Shown here: piece after piece, positions 1-9,686 of the stretch
Numbering within the stretch: the stretch's first letter is position 1
Layout of the letters: each line of letters begins with the position of its first letter
NCBI GenBank assembly: GCA_022570795.1
Contig: JAKUDP010000003.1
Location: 2,693,001-2,757,000, forward strand
DNA length: 64,000 nucleotides
Origin: Sphaerulina vaccinii
Lineage: Eukaryota; Ascomycota; Dothideomycetes; Mycosphaerellales; Mycosphaerellaceae
Reading direction: 5' to 3'
The notes under the pieces: model-generated
The model's input: the letters and a program-made list of their open reading frames with translations, nothing else
Told to the model about the DNA's origin: nothing
Databases searched by the model: none
Position numbers and translations under genes: made by a program

Positions 1-457
1 TGTTCAGGGAGAGCCTTCGCGAGGTCGAGATCGTCCTTGCTGCGCGAGGGGTACAGGATGCGCTGGGTGCATTGCTTGAGCGCGGCTTCGAACTGGACGA
101 TGTCAGATCAGTTTTTCTCGAGTATTGATGCCACCGCGTACTATTGGTATGATATCTGCTGGCTCGTTGTTCAGCCGATTCGCTAGCTCCTCGTTGAACG
201 CGATCAGGTGGGCAATGTCGATGTCGCAGAAGTACTGTTTGGACAAGACATTCTCGCGTATCTGATCACTGCACGCTGTCAGTGCTGTGCTTATCCTTGC
301 ACATGCTCTCTCCATACCGGTAGATGTAGTTCCCGTCAAGATGAAATTCCAACACGAATGCCACAAGCTCTTTCTGTGTCTGCTTGTTGGTCGAGTCGCC
401 ATTCGCACTCTGCTCCTCGCCGAACAGGCTGAGCGTATAGACTGATTGTCGATCCAT
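1..457 (-). CDS. mcm5: MCM5 replicative helicase subunit, N-terminal part (runs off left edge)
   Basis: Start of the DNA replication licensing factor MCM5, a subunit of the nuclear MCM2-7 helicase. Read on the minus strand as three exons, 457-318, 268-142 and 92-1. The two 49-nt introns (317-269 and 141-93) begin GTATGG and GTACGC and end GTGCAG and GTCCAG, with ACTGAC and TCTGAC branch points. The joined protein starts MDRQSVYTLSLFGEE, then reads FVLEFHLDGNYIYRDQIREN, KQYFCDIDIAHLIAFNEELA and FEAALKQCTQRILYPS. That is the conserved MCM5 N-terminal order, ahead of the OB fold. The ATPase part lies outside the window. Identity comes from the family pattern and is strong. It is divergent from VPS54, and the shared 580-bp spacer has two MCB-like boxes. 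Confidence 0.93.
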
Positions 458-540
458 TATTGTGTTGTGGTGTGGTGTGTCTGTGTCTGTGATGGGGATG
501 TGAGGGACAGAAACGAACTTTACGCGCCTGGCTTGGATCA

Positions 541-546
541 ACGCGT
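541..546. promoter_or_regulatory. MCB-like box (ACGCGT) upstream of MCM5
   Basis: A palindromic ACGCGT lies 84 bp upstream of the MCM5 start codon. In yeasts this MluI cell-cycle box binds MBF and drives G1/S expression of replication genes. Binding here is inferred from gene identity and motif only. Confidence 0.5.
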
Positions 547-734
547 CGAACACCAAAACCTCTGGGATTCAGAGATCTTTTCTTCTTCGCTCTACACTCA
601 TTTTGGTAAGGAACAACTCGCGTATGACGCTCCTGCCACAAGGTCCCAAGAAATCATTGTATCGAGTCCTGTTTCTACCTTGTCTAATCCGCAGCATATT
701 GGAGACATGTTCTCAGAGACACGCAGCCAAGATA

Positions 735-740
735 ACGCGT
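735..740. promoter_or_regulatory. second MCB-like box (ACGCGT)
   Basis: A second exact ACGCGT lies in the same MCM5/VPS54 spacer, 278 bp from the MCM5 start and about 300 bp from the VPS54 start. Two copies in a 580-bp spacer are more than expected by chance at this base composition, which supports G1/S control of MCM5. The rest of 458-1037 shows nothing else I can identify. Confidence 0.45.
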
Positions 741-1037
741 TAGCGAGGCATAGAGTGCCTGCAGGACGGATCGGACATACATATATCCGCAAACGCTATT
801 GAGAGTTCTAACGTGGCCTGCGTGGCTGCTGCGTGAAGCTTAATCGAGAGTTGGCTGAGACGATTGATTCTCATTGTTATGCTCTAGCATCTCCATCGAG
901 CACACGACCCTCTTGTACTATACTCTCCTACCCGCTGCTTGCTTGCTGTACATATAGCCTCTCAAATCCTAATAGCATACGCATACCTCCCTCATGAGGC
1001 CGAGCACGAGCGCCAGCTGGACTGAATCACGTCGGCC

Positions 1038-4000
1038 ATGTCATCAGCCTTCACGCTCGACAGTCCCAATGATCTCGTGTCGCCCAGCTCAGTACGATCC
1101 GCGTTCCCGTTTCCTGCCCAAGATGGATCACGACCGGGATCGAGCAGATATCAGACACGAAGAGACAGCTCTGCGAGCGTCATGTCGGCGGCGGGTTCAA
1201 TAGGCGGCAGTCTTGATATCCAGCAACGGCGAGGTAGCACAGTCAGGGAGACCTCCCAAAATGCTATCTCTACCCTACTTCAGCCTCCTATCATGCGGAC
1301 GGGCCTGATACCACATACTGCAGCACAGGCCGCAGCGTCAGGCTTCAAAGCGCCTACAACGAAGGATATTCCGCCAGTAACACTCACGAATGTGCCTTCC
1401 GTGCCGCCTGAGAACTTCCGCGATTACCTGAATCGCATAGGACCACTGTTTGAGAGCTTTCAAAGAGGGCGATCAGAACCAGAGTCGCCGACATGGCTCA
1501 AGAAGGACAAGGACCTGGAAAGGACCGAAGCGTTGGAGAGGAGGTTGAGCAGACCGGATAGTTCTGCACCGCCTACGCCCATAATCACAAGGCAGAACTC
1601 GGCCGGGAACTTGTCCCCTCTAGAATCACCAGGTGGACCACGAAGGAGATCTTCAGCACAGTATAGACGGAATCGTAACGAGCCTACGCCCTTGTCGACG
1701 ATACCTAATGTCTACTTTGACGAAGACTTTCGTCTGGAGAACCCGAGAACGTTCGACGTGGTCTCGGAGAGGTCTGAGATCGTACGCCCGCCGCCCGGAT
1801 CGCAGCCAGCGCCAGCTGCGAACGGCACGCCTCAGATGCCCAGGAAGAGTCTGGCCAACAATGCGATCTTACAAGAAAAGCTGAGTTGGTATATGGACAC
1901 AGTGGAAGTGCACCTTATCAATAGCATTAGCACTGCTAGTACAGGATTCTTTGCAGCATTGGGGTCTCTCAAGGAGCTACAGACTGAGGCAGAGCAGAGT
2001 GTGGCAAAGATACAGGGCCTGCGGGAAGACTTGAAGAGGCTGGACCAGGAAGTAGCCGTGTCGGGGCTAGAAGTTGCAGCGAAACGAAGACGGCGGGAGA
2101 ACGTGCGAAAGCTACGAACTGCAACAGCCCAGGTGCAGCGTGTGGTTGAAAATGTCAAGAAAGCGGACGAGCTGGTGGATAACGGCGCGTACGATGAGGC
2201 CGTAGACCAAATGGATCGCGTAGGGAGACTGGTTTGTGGACAGCAGGAGGTTGGGCAAGACGAGGAGCTCATTGATCTGCGGCCGCTCAAGGCTTTACAA
2301 GGATTGGACTCTGGACTCCAGGAACTGCAGTTACGGATAGGCACAGGCTTTGCCCAGCGCTTCAGCACTATACTGATCGAGGACTTGCGACGACATGTGC
2401 AGAAAGTGCCCAACAGCGATACTCTCAAGCGATGGTCACGACAGCGAGGTATACCGCATACATACATGGAGACTGACGACAAGTTTCGCAAAGACCTTTT
2501 GTCAGCGCTGACTGGACTTGCAAGAGCAGGGCATACAGCGCCTGCAAGCTCAAAGTACAGAGACGATGTCAACAAAGAGGTCAAGGCGATCTTTCGACGA
2601 TTCATGCCTAGTAGCAGCGACGACGACGCGGACAGTATGGCTTCGGTATCGACAACGATGTCACGCGGTGGCGGGAAGCGTAATGGGCAAGAAAAAAGTA
2701 TAGTATTGGCACGGAATCTGAGAGCGCTGGACGCCGAAGATGCAGAGAAGTTGCTTATCGATGCTTATACTTCGATTGGCGAAGCACTTCGGAGAGTTTC
2801 AACGCAGACGAAGATCTTGCTCGACGTGACGAGCAGCATGCAAGCTCCTGAACCGACGTCGCCCAGGTCCCACTCCAGGTCAGCCACGGTGTCTAGCATG
2901 GAGGAGAAGCTCACAAACGGGACGACCTCCGAGAACAGCGCAACAGTGCAAGATGAATTGTCACAAGCGTTAGACATGTCAAGCCTGCTTGGTCAAGCTG
3001 TTGACACTGCGCAGTCACAGATTATAAAGATACTTAAGGTGCGCAGCGAGCAGACCATTCGAGTGCCCAAGCCACTCTTTCTGAGATACTTCACACTCAA
3101 TCGCCTGTTCGCAGACGAGTGCGAGGCTATAAGCGGCCGAGGAGGGAACGCCCTCAAGGGCTTTATCAATGTGCAGATCTCTGCATTCGTCCAAGAGCTG
3201 GGGACTTCAGAGGCTGAACGCATTACTAAGACTCTTGATAGCGACATCTGGAATGCCGAGGACTTCACCGAGGAACGCAATGTCTTGCTGCAACGCATAC
3301 TGGCATCGATGACACGAGATCCGCCAGAGTGGGCACAAGGCACTGCTCCAATCTGGGAACAGCCAGGGCTATCGACACAGCAGGTGAACGGCAATGCTGC
3401 CAATGGCACGCCGTCTGCTTCTGTCACCAACGGTGCAGCTCTCGCAGCGGCCAAAGCAGCGACAGCAAAGCCCGCTTACATTGACGAGAATCGCTTCATT
3501 CTGGTCCCTAGCGCATCGTCTTTGCTCGACAGTATTGACAACTTTCTGGCCCTCACTTCAACTCTACCGACCATGACACCACAGATCTCTACCTCGCTAC
3601 TAGACGTACTCCGAACCTTTAACTCAAGAACCAAACAGCTCATCCTCGGCGCCGGCGCCACCAAGATCGCCGGCCTCAAGAACATCCAGACCAAGCACCT
3701 GGCCCTCGCGTCACAAGCTCTGAGCTTCGTCGTGGCATTGATACCTTATATGCGCGAATGCGTTCGCAGACACGTACCCCCCGGGCAGGCCGGCATCTTA
3801 GCCAAATTCGACGAGATGAAACGTTCATATCAAGAACACCAATCAGGCATCCATGATAAGCTCGTCGAGATCATGACTTCTCGTTCCACTACTCATGTGA
3901 AAGCCATGAGTCAGATCGATTTCGACACTCCTGCACCCGATGATAAAGTCAACGCGTACATAGAGACTCTTACCAAGGAGACTTTGACGATATATAGGGT

Positions 4001-4367
4001 GCTCTCGAGACACTTGTCGGAATTGGATGTCAGCTTGATCATGCGACAGATATTTGCTGGCTATAAAGAGCATTGGACGAAAGCTTTTGGAGATGTTGAT
4101 GTCAAGAGTTCGGCTGGCGAGCAGAGACTACTGCGAGATGCTGAAGCACTCGAGGCACGACTTGGTAAGGTTGAAGGCTTTGAGGGCATTGGCAAAGAAA
4201 TTGTAGCTGTTGTCAAGGCTAAAGTGTCTATGGAGTTTGATGTCGAAGAAGAGCTGAAGAAGGAAGCTGAGAAGAGCAAAGCGGCTGTCGTCGAGGTCAG
4301 GACAGAAGGTGATGCTGAGAAGACAGCGATAGAGGATAGTATAGATGTCGAGAGAGATAAGAAGTAG
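1038..4367 (+). CDS. vps54: VPS54, GARP tethering complex subunit
   Basis: Single-exon gene for a 1109-residue protein. GARP (VPS51-54) tethers endosome-derived vesicles at the trans-Golgi for retrograde transport. The first 215 residues are Ser/Pro-rich and look disordered. A conserved VPS54 segment follows at about 222-250 (TIPNVYFDEDFRLENPRTFD), then the helical, coiled-coil-like VPS54 N domain at about 280-400 (ELQTEAEQSVAKIQGLREDL). The VPS54-like domain lies at about 675-810 (RVPKPLFLRYFTLNRLFADE). Asn/Thr/Ala linkers separate it from a helical C-terminus. The length is normal for filamentous fungi. The start is the first in-frame Met of the long frame; an overlapping short frame at 994 is a shadow. 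Confidence 0.9.
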   Translation: MSSAFTLDSPNDLVSPSSVRSAFPFPAQDGSRPGSSRYQTRRDSSASVMSAAGSIGGSLDIQQRRGSTVRETSQNAISTLLQPPIMRTGLIPHTAAQAAASGFKAPTTKDIPPVTLTNVPSVPPENFRDYLNRIGPLFESFQRGRSEPESPTWLKKDKDLERTEALERRLSRPDSSAPPTPIITRQNSAGNLSPLESPGGPRRRSSAQYRRNRNEPTPLSTIPNVYFDEDFRLENPRTFDVVSERSEIVRPPPGSQPAPAANGTPQMPRKSLANNAILQEKLSWYMDTVEVHLINSISTASTGFFAALGSLKELQTEAEQSVAKIQGLREDLKRLDQEVAVSGLEVAAKRRRRENVRKLRTATAQVQRVVENVKKADELVDNGAYDEAVDQMDRVGRLVCGQQEVGQDEELIDLRPLKALQGLDSGLQELQLRIGTGFAQRFSTILIEDLRRHVQKVPNSDTLKRWSRQRGIPHTYMETDDKFRKDLLSALTGLARAGHTAPASSKYRDDVNKEVKAIFRRFMPSSSDDDADSMASVSTTMSRGGGKRNGQEKSIVLARNLRALDAEDAEKLLIDAYTSIGEALRRVSTQTKILLDVTSSMQAPEPTSPRSHSRSATVSSMEEKLTNGTTSENSATVQDELSQALDMSSLLGQAVDTAQSQIIKILKVRSEQTIRVPKPLFLRYFTLNRLFADECEAISGRGGNALKGFINVQISAFVQELGTSEAERITKTLDSDIWNAEDFTEERNVLLQRILASMTRDPPEWAQGTAPIWEQPGLSTQQVNGNAANGTPSASVTNGAALAAAKAATAKPAYIDENRFILVPSASSLLDSIDNFLALTSTLPTMTPQISTSLLDVLRTFNSRTKQLILGAGATKIAGLKNIQTKHLALASQALSFVVALIPYMRECVRRHVPPGQAGILAKFDEMKRSYQEHQSGIHDKLVEIMTSRSTTHVKAMSQIDFDTPAPDDKVNAYIETLTKETLTIYRVLSRHLSELDVSLIMRQIFAGYKEHWTKAFGDVDVKSSAGEQRLLRDAEALEARLGKVEGFEGIGKEIVAVVKAKVSMEFDVEEELKKEAEKSKAAVVEVRTEGDAEKTAIEDSIDVERDKK

Positions 4368-5036
4368 TACTTCATGCTCGGCAGAAGTCAATGGAATCGA
4401 GTCCAAATGTAGATCCTTCCAGGATCTTTCCTTAAAAGCCGTATATTGGCACATGTGAGCTCTATCAAGCTCGATCTTGTAAGATCTACAAACTGCTCGC
4501 TTATCATCACAAGAGCTCAAGTATAAGAACCCACACCTCGACGGCAAGGACTTCGCACGCGAAAGGACAATGAACTTTGAAGATCTCCCTGCGTGGAGCG
4601 TGGATAGAGCTATCTATCGCTCGCGACCGCACCAAAGAACCTTACGACGACAGGACAAGCATGGAGACCTTTCGGCAATGGATCTTATAACTGGCTACGC
4701 AATACACTACTATAGACATATCTGGAGACACTATACAACAACGGAACTTGAATATATCATATGGGGATCGACCGGCATAGTCCTTATACCGAACTCGGAA
4801 GTCTTGTACAACGACGAAACTTGAATATACCACATGGAATCGAACGGCATAGTCCTTATACCAGTTTAGTGCCACTCTCTGTAAACACGCTTTCGAGGCT
4901 CCGCACAGCGACCGATACTGGAACTACATGGAACATTGTGTTGATGTGAAGCACTTCATGTGCATTGCATTCACTATTTGCTAAAAGCGCGCTCCAATTG
5001 AGCCAAAACAAGCGCTATCACTCCTCCTCTTATACT
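4368..5036. other. intergenic spacer between the 3' ends of VPS54 and the TmpA-like gene
   Basis: The two flanking genes converge here. Short frames inside (for example about 4570-4824) have no recognisable similarity and overlap a tandem duplication, so I do not call them genes. Besides that duplication I see nothing definable. Confidence 0.6.
4735..4862. repeat. diverged tandem duplication, two copies about 72 bp apart
   Basis: A 55-56 bp segment at 4735-4790 recurs at 4808-4862. Both copies end in GGCATAGTCCTTATACC and contain ACTTGAATATA. The copies differ mainly by C/T and A/G transitions plus one single-base indel. Confidence 0.8.
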
Positions 5037-6752
5037 CTAAGAGTCGAAAATGGCTCCGAAAGCCGGGACCTTCCTCTTCTCGAGGTCTAGGACCACCTCC
5101 TTCGTCACCGTCGGGTTACTGATGATCACTACGGCCTCTGCATCGAACTTCTTATACTCAGCATATGTCAATTCTGTCAGAGACGGCATATCCGCGTCCT
5201 TCATTCCTGCTTTCTTAGTGTCGATGATTTGGGCATTTGGATCGGCTCGTAGAACATTCGCAAGGTTCTCTGGCCCATAGCTTTCGAAAGGTAGTCGAGC
5301 TGACCAGACGATTCGCATGTTTCCGATGAACTGCGGGTATCCATTGAAGTAGGACATGAGAGGACCAATCCCTGAGCCTGTGGCCACTAGGACGACGCGC
5401 TTGAAGAGCAAGGCGCATTTGGCGACTCCAAGAGTTGGAATGCCGCGAGTCCAGAGATATGCTGGCGGGTTGTCGATGAGACGTTTTGTCCAGTCCCCAG
5501 CATTTGCGATGATGATCGAGTAGCCAGGCATGTTGTTTGGGTTTGGAATTGTGGCAAACTTGTGGTTCTCGACGAGTGGAGCTTCCGACAAACCGATTCC
5601 GACGACGGGTTCCAGAGGCTTCTTGCTCTCGAACTTCAGCTGAATGGCGTGTGTGGACAGCTTCGTGGCGGTGAAGTACACCTTTCGGAGTCGTAGCCAT
5701 GGCAGGATGAGCAAGATGGTTATGAGGCAGAGAATCCAGAATGCCGGTGTCTGCGCTAGGATGGAACCCATGCTCTTGTTCGGCAGCCAAGAGTCGGATG
5801 CAACGATGCAACAGAGCTGCGCCCAAATGAGGGCAACGCAGCTCCAGCCACCATATCTATGCGTGAGCTCCCATAGATCATGATACTTGGAGCGGATGGG
5901 AGGAATCGACAACATGCAGAGGATGACGAGCACGCAAAGGATGACGATGCTCAGTCCTACCACGCTCCATTGGTATTTGTCATCGACGGGCTTGTAGTCT
6001 CCTTTCAATAATAGCACGACAAAGAAGACGTACCAAAGCACGGCGCTGATACCGCTCGAGGGATGCAGTCCTCCGTAGCAGTAGATCTTGGCAGCGAGGC
6101 GGCGAATGCGGAGTGACCAGGAATGTGGCACCTTCAAGACACTGTAGAAGAGCATATTGATGCACATCTCCTGACGCATTAAAAGAGCCACAAGGATATT
6201 AACCGATACTGCGGTGACGGTACTCTTGTAGGTGATAGCAGTATTGTCGTTGGCCTTGCGAACAGCACAGATGATGATCGCGATGAGGTTGAGGAGGAGG
6301 TCGATGACGAACAATCTCTGATATGTGCCGAGGTGGTAGTAGCGTGTTGAGTTGTAGGCGTCGCCATGTTTTGGTTGTGGCAATGGGTGATCTGCTGCCA
6401 GTTGCTGCAGACTCTTCTTGTCGGCGCTCTTTTGATCGGCGCAGCCTAGGCTCAGGACTTGCTTGGCCCTCTCGGCTTCGCTGTCGATACTGTCGAAAGA
6501 GGTTTGTGGGGTTGGTGAGCTGGCCACTGTTGGTGGCAGATAAGCCTTTGCAGGTTGTTGAGGGCCATTCTCGAGTTGCACTGGAGTCATCTCATATTGC
6601 TCCGGATTCAGCGGAGAAGTGTCTAGTGGAGTGGGCGTTGACGATCTGTCCAGCAGATCGCTTGCACAAGTGTTGTCCATCGTGTCTTTGGACGATGGAG
6701 AGTTGTTTGTTGAGTATATGCTGGAAGTGGTGCAATGCTGGGCCGTTGACAA
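5037..6752 (-). CDS. tmpA: TmpA-like membrane flavoprotein (ferric-reductase-like superfamily)
   Basis: 571-residue membrane protein. Residues 1-145 are a polar tail. About six membrane helices follow (roughly 147-165, 176-205, 235-250, 262-284, 301-319, 336-355). A soluble C-terminal half then has a nucleotide-binding-like motif, VVLVATGSGIGPLMSYF, at about 453-469, and the conserved ends TLGVAKCALLFKRVV and VPAFGAIFDS. This layout matches the fungal TmpA family. In Aspergillus nidulans TmpA is a plasma-membrane flavoprotein needed for normal conidiation and thought to act in making an extracellular developmental signal. The start could also be Met25 (position 6680). Assignment is from remembered family pattern, and enzymatic substrates are unknown. 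Confidence 0.72.
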   Translation of the reverse strand: MSTAQHCTTSSIYSTNNSPSSKDTMDNTCASDLLDRSSTPTPLDTSPLNPEQYEMTPVQLENGPQQPAKAYLPPTVASSPTPQTSFDSIDSEAERAKQVLSLGCADQKSADKKSLQQLAADHPLPQPKHGDAYNSTRYYHLGTYQRLFVIDLLLNLIAIIICAVRKANDNTAITYKSTVTAVSVNILVALLMRQEMCINMLFYSVLKVPHSWSLRIRRLAAKIYCYGGLHPSSGISAVLWYVFFVVLLLKGDYKPVDDKYQWSVVGLSIVILCVLVILCMLSIPPIRSKYHDLWELTHRYGGWSCVALIWAQLCCIVASDSWLPNKSMGSILAQTPAFWILCLITILLILPWLRLRKVYFTATKLSTHAIQLKFESKKPLEPVVGIGLSEAPLVENHKFATIPNPNNMPGYSIIIANAGDWTKRLIDNPPAYLWTRGIPTLGVAKCALLFKRVVLVATGSGIGPLMSYFNGYPQFIGNMRIVWSARLPFESYGPENLANVLRADPNAQIIDTKKAGMKDADMPSLTELTYAEYKKFDAEAVVIISNPTVTKEVVLDLEKRKVPAFGAIFDS

Positions 6753-9686
6753 TCGGTACTGGGAATGTGTGTCGATGGTATGTTTCAGACTGACAATTCC
6801 GGCCTCGCGCCTTTGTCAAGCTTATATGATTTCTCCAGCTCAGGATCAAAGAAAGCCAGGACTCTAACAATGTCGCTGTCCCTTTGTGACTGAGATGGCT
6901 GATAAAGAGACGGAATTGAGGAGTCTCGTCGCTTTGTAATGCTGCTCTTTGGCGCGCTGACAGGTCTCGACTCCGTGCCTGACTGCGATGTCGTCGCCGC
7001 TGGCTTTGTCCGAGATCTAATTAGGCGCCGGCAAAGATGCGTCTGGCTGCGATGCGGCCAGTCGAGTGACTTTCGAAAGTCAGGTTCCTCAGGAATCGCG
7101 CAAACATGAGGTGCAGCACGCAGTCGGCGAGTCGAGTCCTGGTGGAGGAGCGATGTTGAAGCTTCGCACTGATGAGGACGTCGGCCTCTTCGCCACGATG
7201 ACAATGTTCAAGATGTCTTTGTCTAGGTGTGCAGGTTGGAATTTCGGTGAAGAAAGAAAGTGGTGCGAAATCTGAAAGAGTCGTTGCAAATGCGCAAACG
7301 CGGAGCAAATGATGCATGTGCGAAAAGCTTAAGCTCCACGACTCCACAACAAGTCCCAATAATAGCAAGTGAACTGCCAGGCATGAAGATGTTATCGAAG
7401 CACATCTGAGATCTGTCAGCATTCTACTGCTCCGAGCCTCCTGCTGGAAGCCATCATCGAGCTATGGCGGTATGGGGAGCTGTCACATGTAGCGCCAGGA
7501 GCGCCAAATCTCAGGAGCTTGCTCATCACAGACCTTAGCGCAGGTCGAATCGCACGCACAAGCAAAATTTATACGCATCATGAGGAGACAATAAACAGCT
7601 TTGGGCCGAGCAGGCCAAGCAAATAGCGGGTCACTCTATACTTGGTAGAGATGATCTTTCTATACTCCTGGCGGCACGACAACCCGTCGCGGATAGCGAC
7701 TATAATCCGACGTCAGGCTTTCCTTTGCGTATAGAGCCAAGCAGGCATCCTCTCCGTAGCCACAGTGGCGGAGACAGCGCCCATGGTCCGGAATCCGCTG
7801 GCAAAAGTGCCAATATAACGCCATAGCGCACGCGCAGCAACACCAAAGCAGCGGTAGTCGGGCGCCAATGGAGCATGTGCCATACAGTGTGTGGCTGAAT
7901 ACTGTTACACAGCATAAGCGATCAAGCTTAAGTTAACGTTTCTGGATCCAGATCGGGCAGGAGGCTTGTTCTGCCCAGACTGCAACCGGTCGCAATGCTC
8001 GCAATGGACGATGGGCTTTTCCTGGTGTATGCCCTCGTAGCTTGTTGCCGCAAAGGATTTAGGCTCGTTGAAATAAGCTCTGTCGGCAGAGTGCGCGCTA
8101 TACCTTTGCTGAAGTGATCGTCTTGGTCAGCCCTAAAGACCATATGTTTATGGCCAAGCAAGGGATTTCTATTCGCAAGTTGTCTCTAGCGTATGGAAGC
8201 CCTGCGTTCTGGGTTCGTGGTGCTCGAGCGGCGTGCGGCTCGTGATAGAAAGTGCTTCTTCTCTCAAGGCGGATTTGAATCAGTGGTAAGGCTTCAAGCT
8301 CGCGCTGGCTCAGTCATACACCCACCGCTGAGACGGTCGCGACTGCCGTGATGACGATCGATTGATGCCAGACTCTTCATTCTCGCATATGCTCGGCCAG
8401 GTGATCGAGTGGTCCTCGCCGTTGTCAGTCCAGTGTGTCAACCGCGGGAGCAGCTGTCTGGAAAACGCGCGTCTTGGTTCGTCATGGTAGGCAATCCTGT
8501 GATCGCTGTCAGTAAAGCATATACCGCTTCGATAAGTCTGCGCTATTGGCGCCACTGCATTGGAGGCTGCACACTGTGTGGAAGTCGGCGCTGGGGTGCA
8601 GATCGTCGCTGATCTAAGTCAGTGGTTCACGGTACTGACCGTACCAGACATGTGCGGCACATCGCATTCTACTCCACCATATGAACAACGCCAACGAACT
8701 GAGGCGTATATAACGCAGCTATGCCATTCAAAGGTGCCGCACCCTTCTGCTCGACAGTCATTTCAGCTTTTCATGCACCGGCCTGGTTCAATGAGCTATA
8801 CAAAGCCCAAGGATTCCCTGCTCCATAATCGCATCGAACACGCGCAAAGATCAAGTTCGCCTTCAAGCATACTATACACGATCACTTCGACGCTGTGGCG
8901 AGTATAGAGGGGGTTCATCATACAGCTCTTTGTGCTATCAACCCTCTAAACAGCGGCACGTGCTGGCCGCTCGATCTTCACACCATACTAGGACATTCAT
9001 CTCGAACATTGGGAGCACTAGCTGACACGATCTCTTGCTCTTTGATTACTGCCACGCTACCACACGCACTCGATCGATCATTGTACTGCTCTTTGTGCTG
9101 GCAGCGCCTTCAATTACGGCACACGTGCTCATCTCGTGGCTCTTTGTCTGCCACGTTGCTGGAGGACTACCATTACCAAGCGTCTCGAACAATCGCTTTG
9201 TACGACCTATGCCTGATCTTTGAGGAACAAGGACTACACACAAAGACCTATTGTTACAGGACTCGACACGATACGGCATGGCGACATTACAAAAGCGCGT
9301 ATGGGAGCCGCCCTTGAACGTGGTTCCTCGGAACCATTACTCGCAGAGCCAAGCAGCTAGACTTTCCCAAACGCTCTCTCTCCTACTTGACCAGCTCAAA
9401 CGCTTTTCCAGTATCGAACGAGAACGCAAGAAGCAGGCTCCAGACTTACTTGGCTCTCTACCACCACCTTCAAGCACGTTGATCGTGCCATCTGCGTATC
9501 GTTCACCAAGGTGGGTCTACACACCCGAAGTTTCACTTCTGTGCAAGTGAAGTGAAGTGACAAGGGTCGAATAATTCCACTAGCTCCGAAGATCCGACAC
9601 GCTCACAGCCATTGAACAACCCACTCACAGCTTGCAGACAACTCTCCCACCACAACATACCTACACCTACAGGTATTGCACATACA
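6753..9686. other. 2.9-kb spacer between divergent TmpA-like and ligase genes
   Basis: No gene here is convincing. The longest frame (8895-9317, 140 codons) has no recognisable motif. A weak repeat of GCTCTTTG occurs at 8925, 9037, 9088 and 9139, the last three exactly 51 bp apart. Codon-like structure is otherwise absent on both strands. The spacer is long for this gene-dense region, so it may hold long regulatory sequence or a non-coding transcript; the sequence alone does not show which. Confidence 0.55.

Noticed and set aside
4570..4824. 84-codon frame downstream of VPS54
   Set aside because: It runs through a tandem duplication and lacks any conserved feature.
8895..9317. 140-codon plus-strand frame in the TmpA/ligase spacer
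   Set aside because: No recognisable motif, no homologous-looking composition, and it overlaps a weak DNA repeat.
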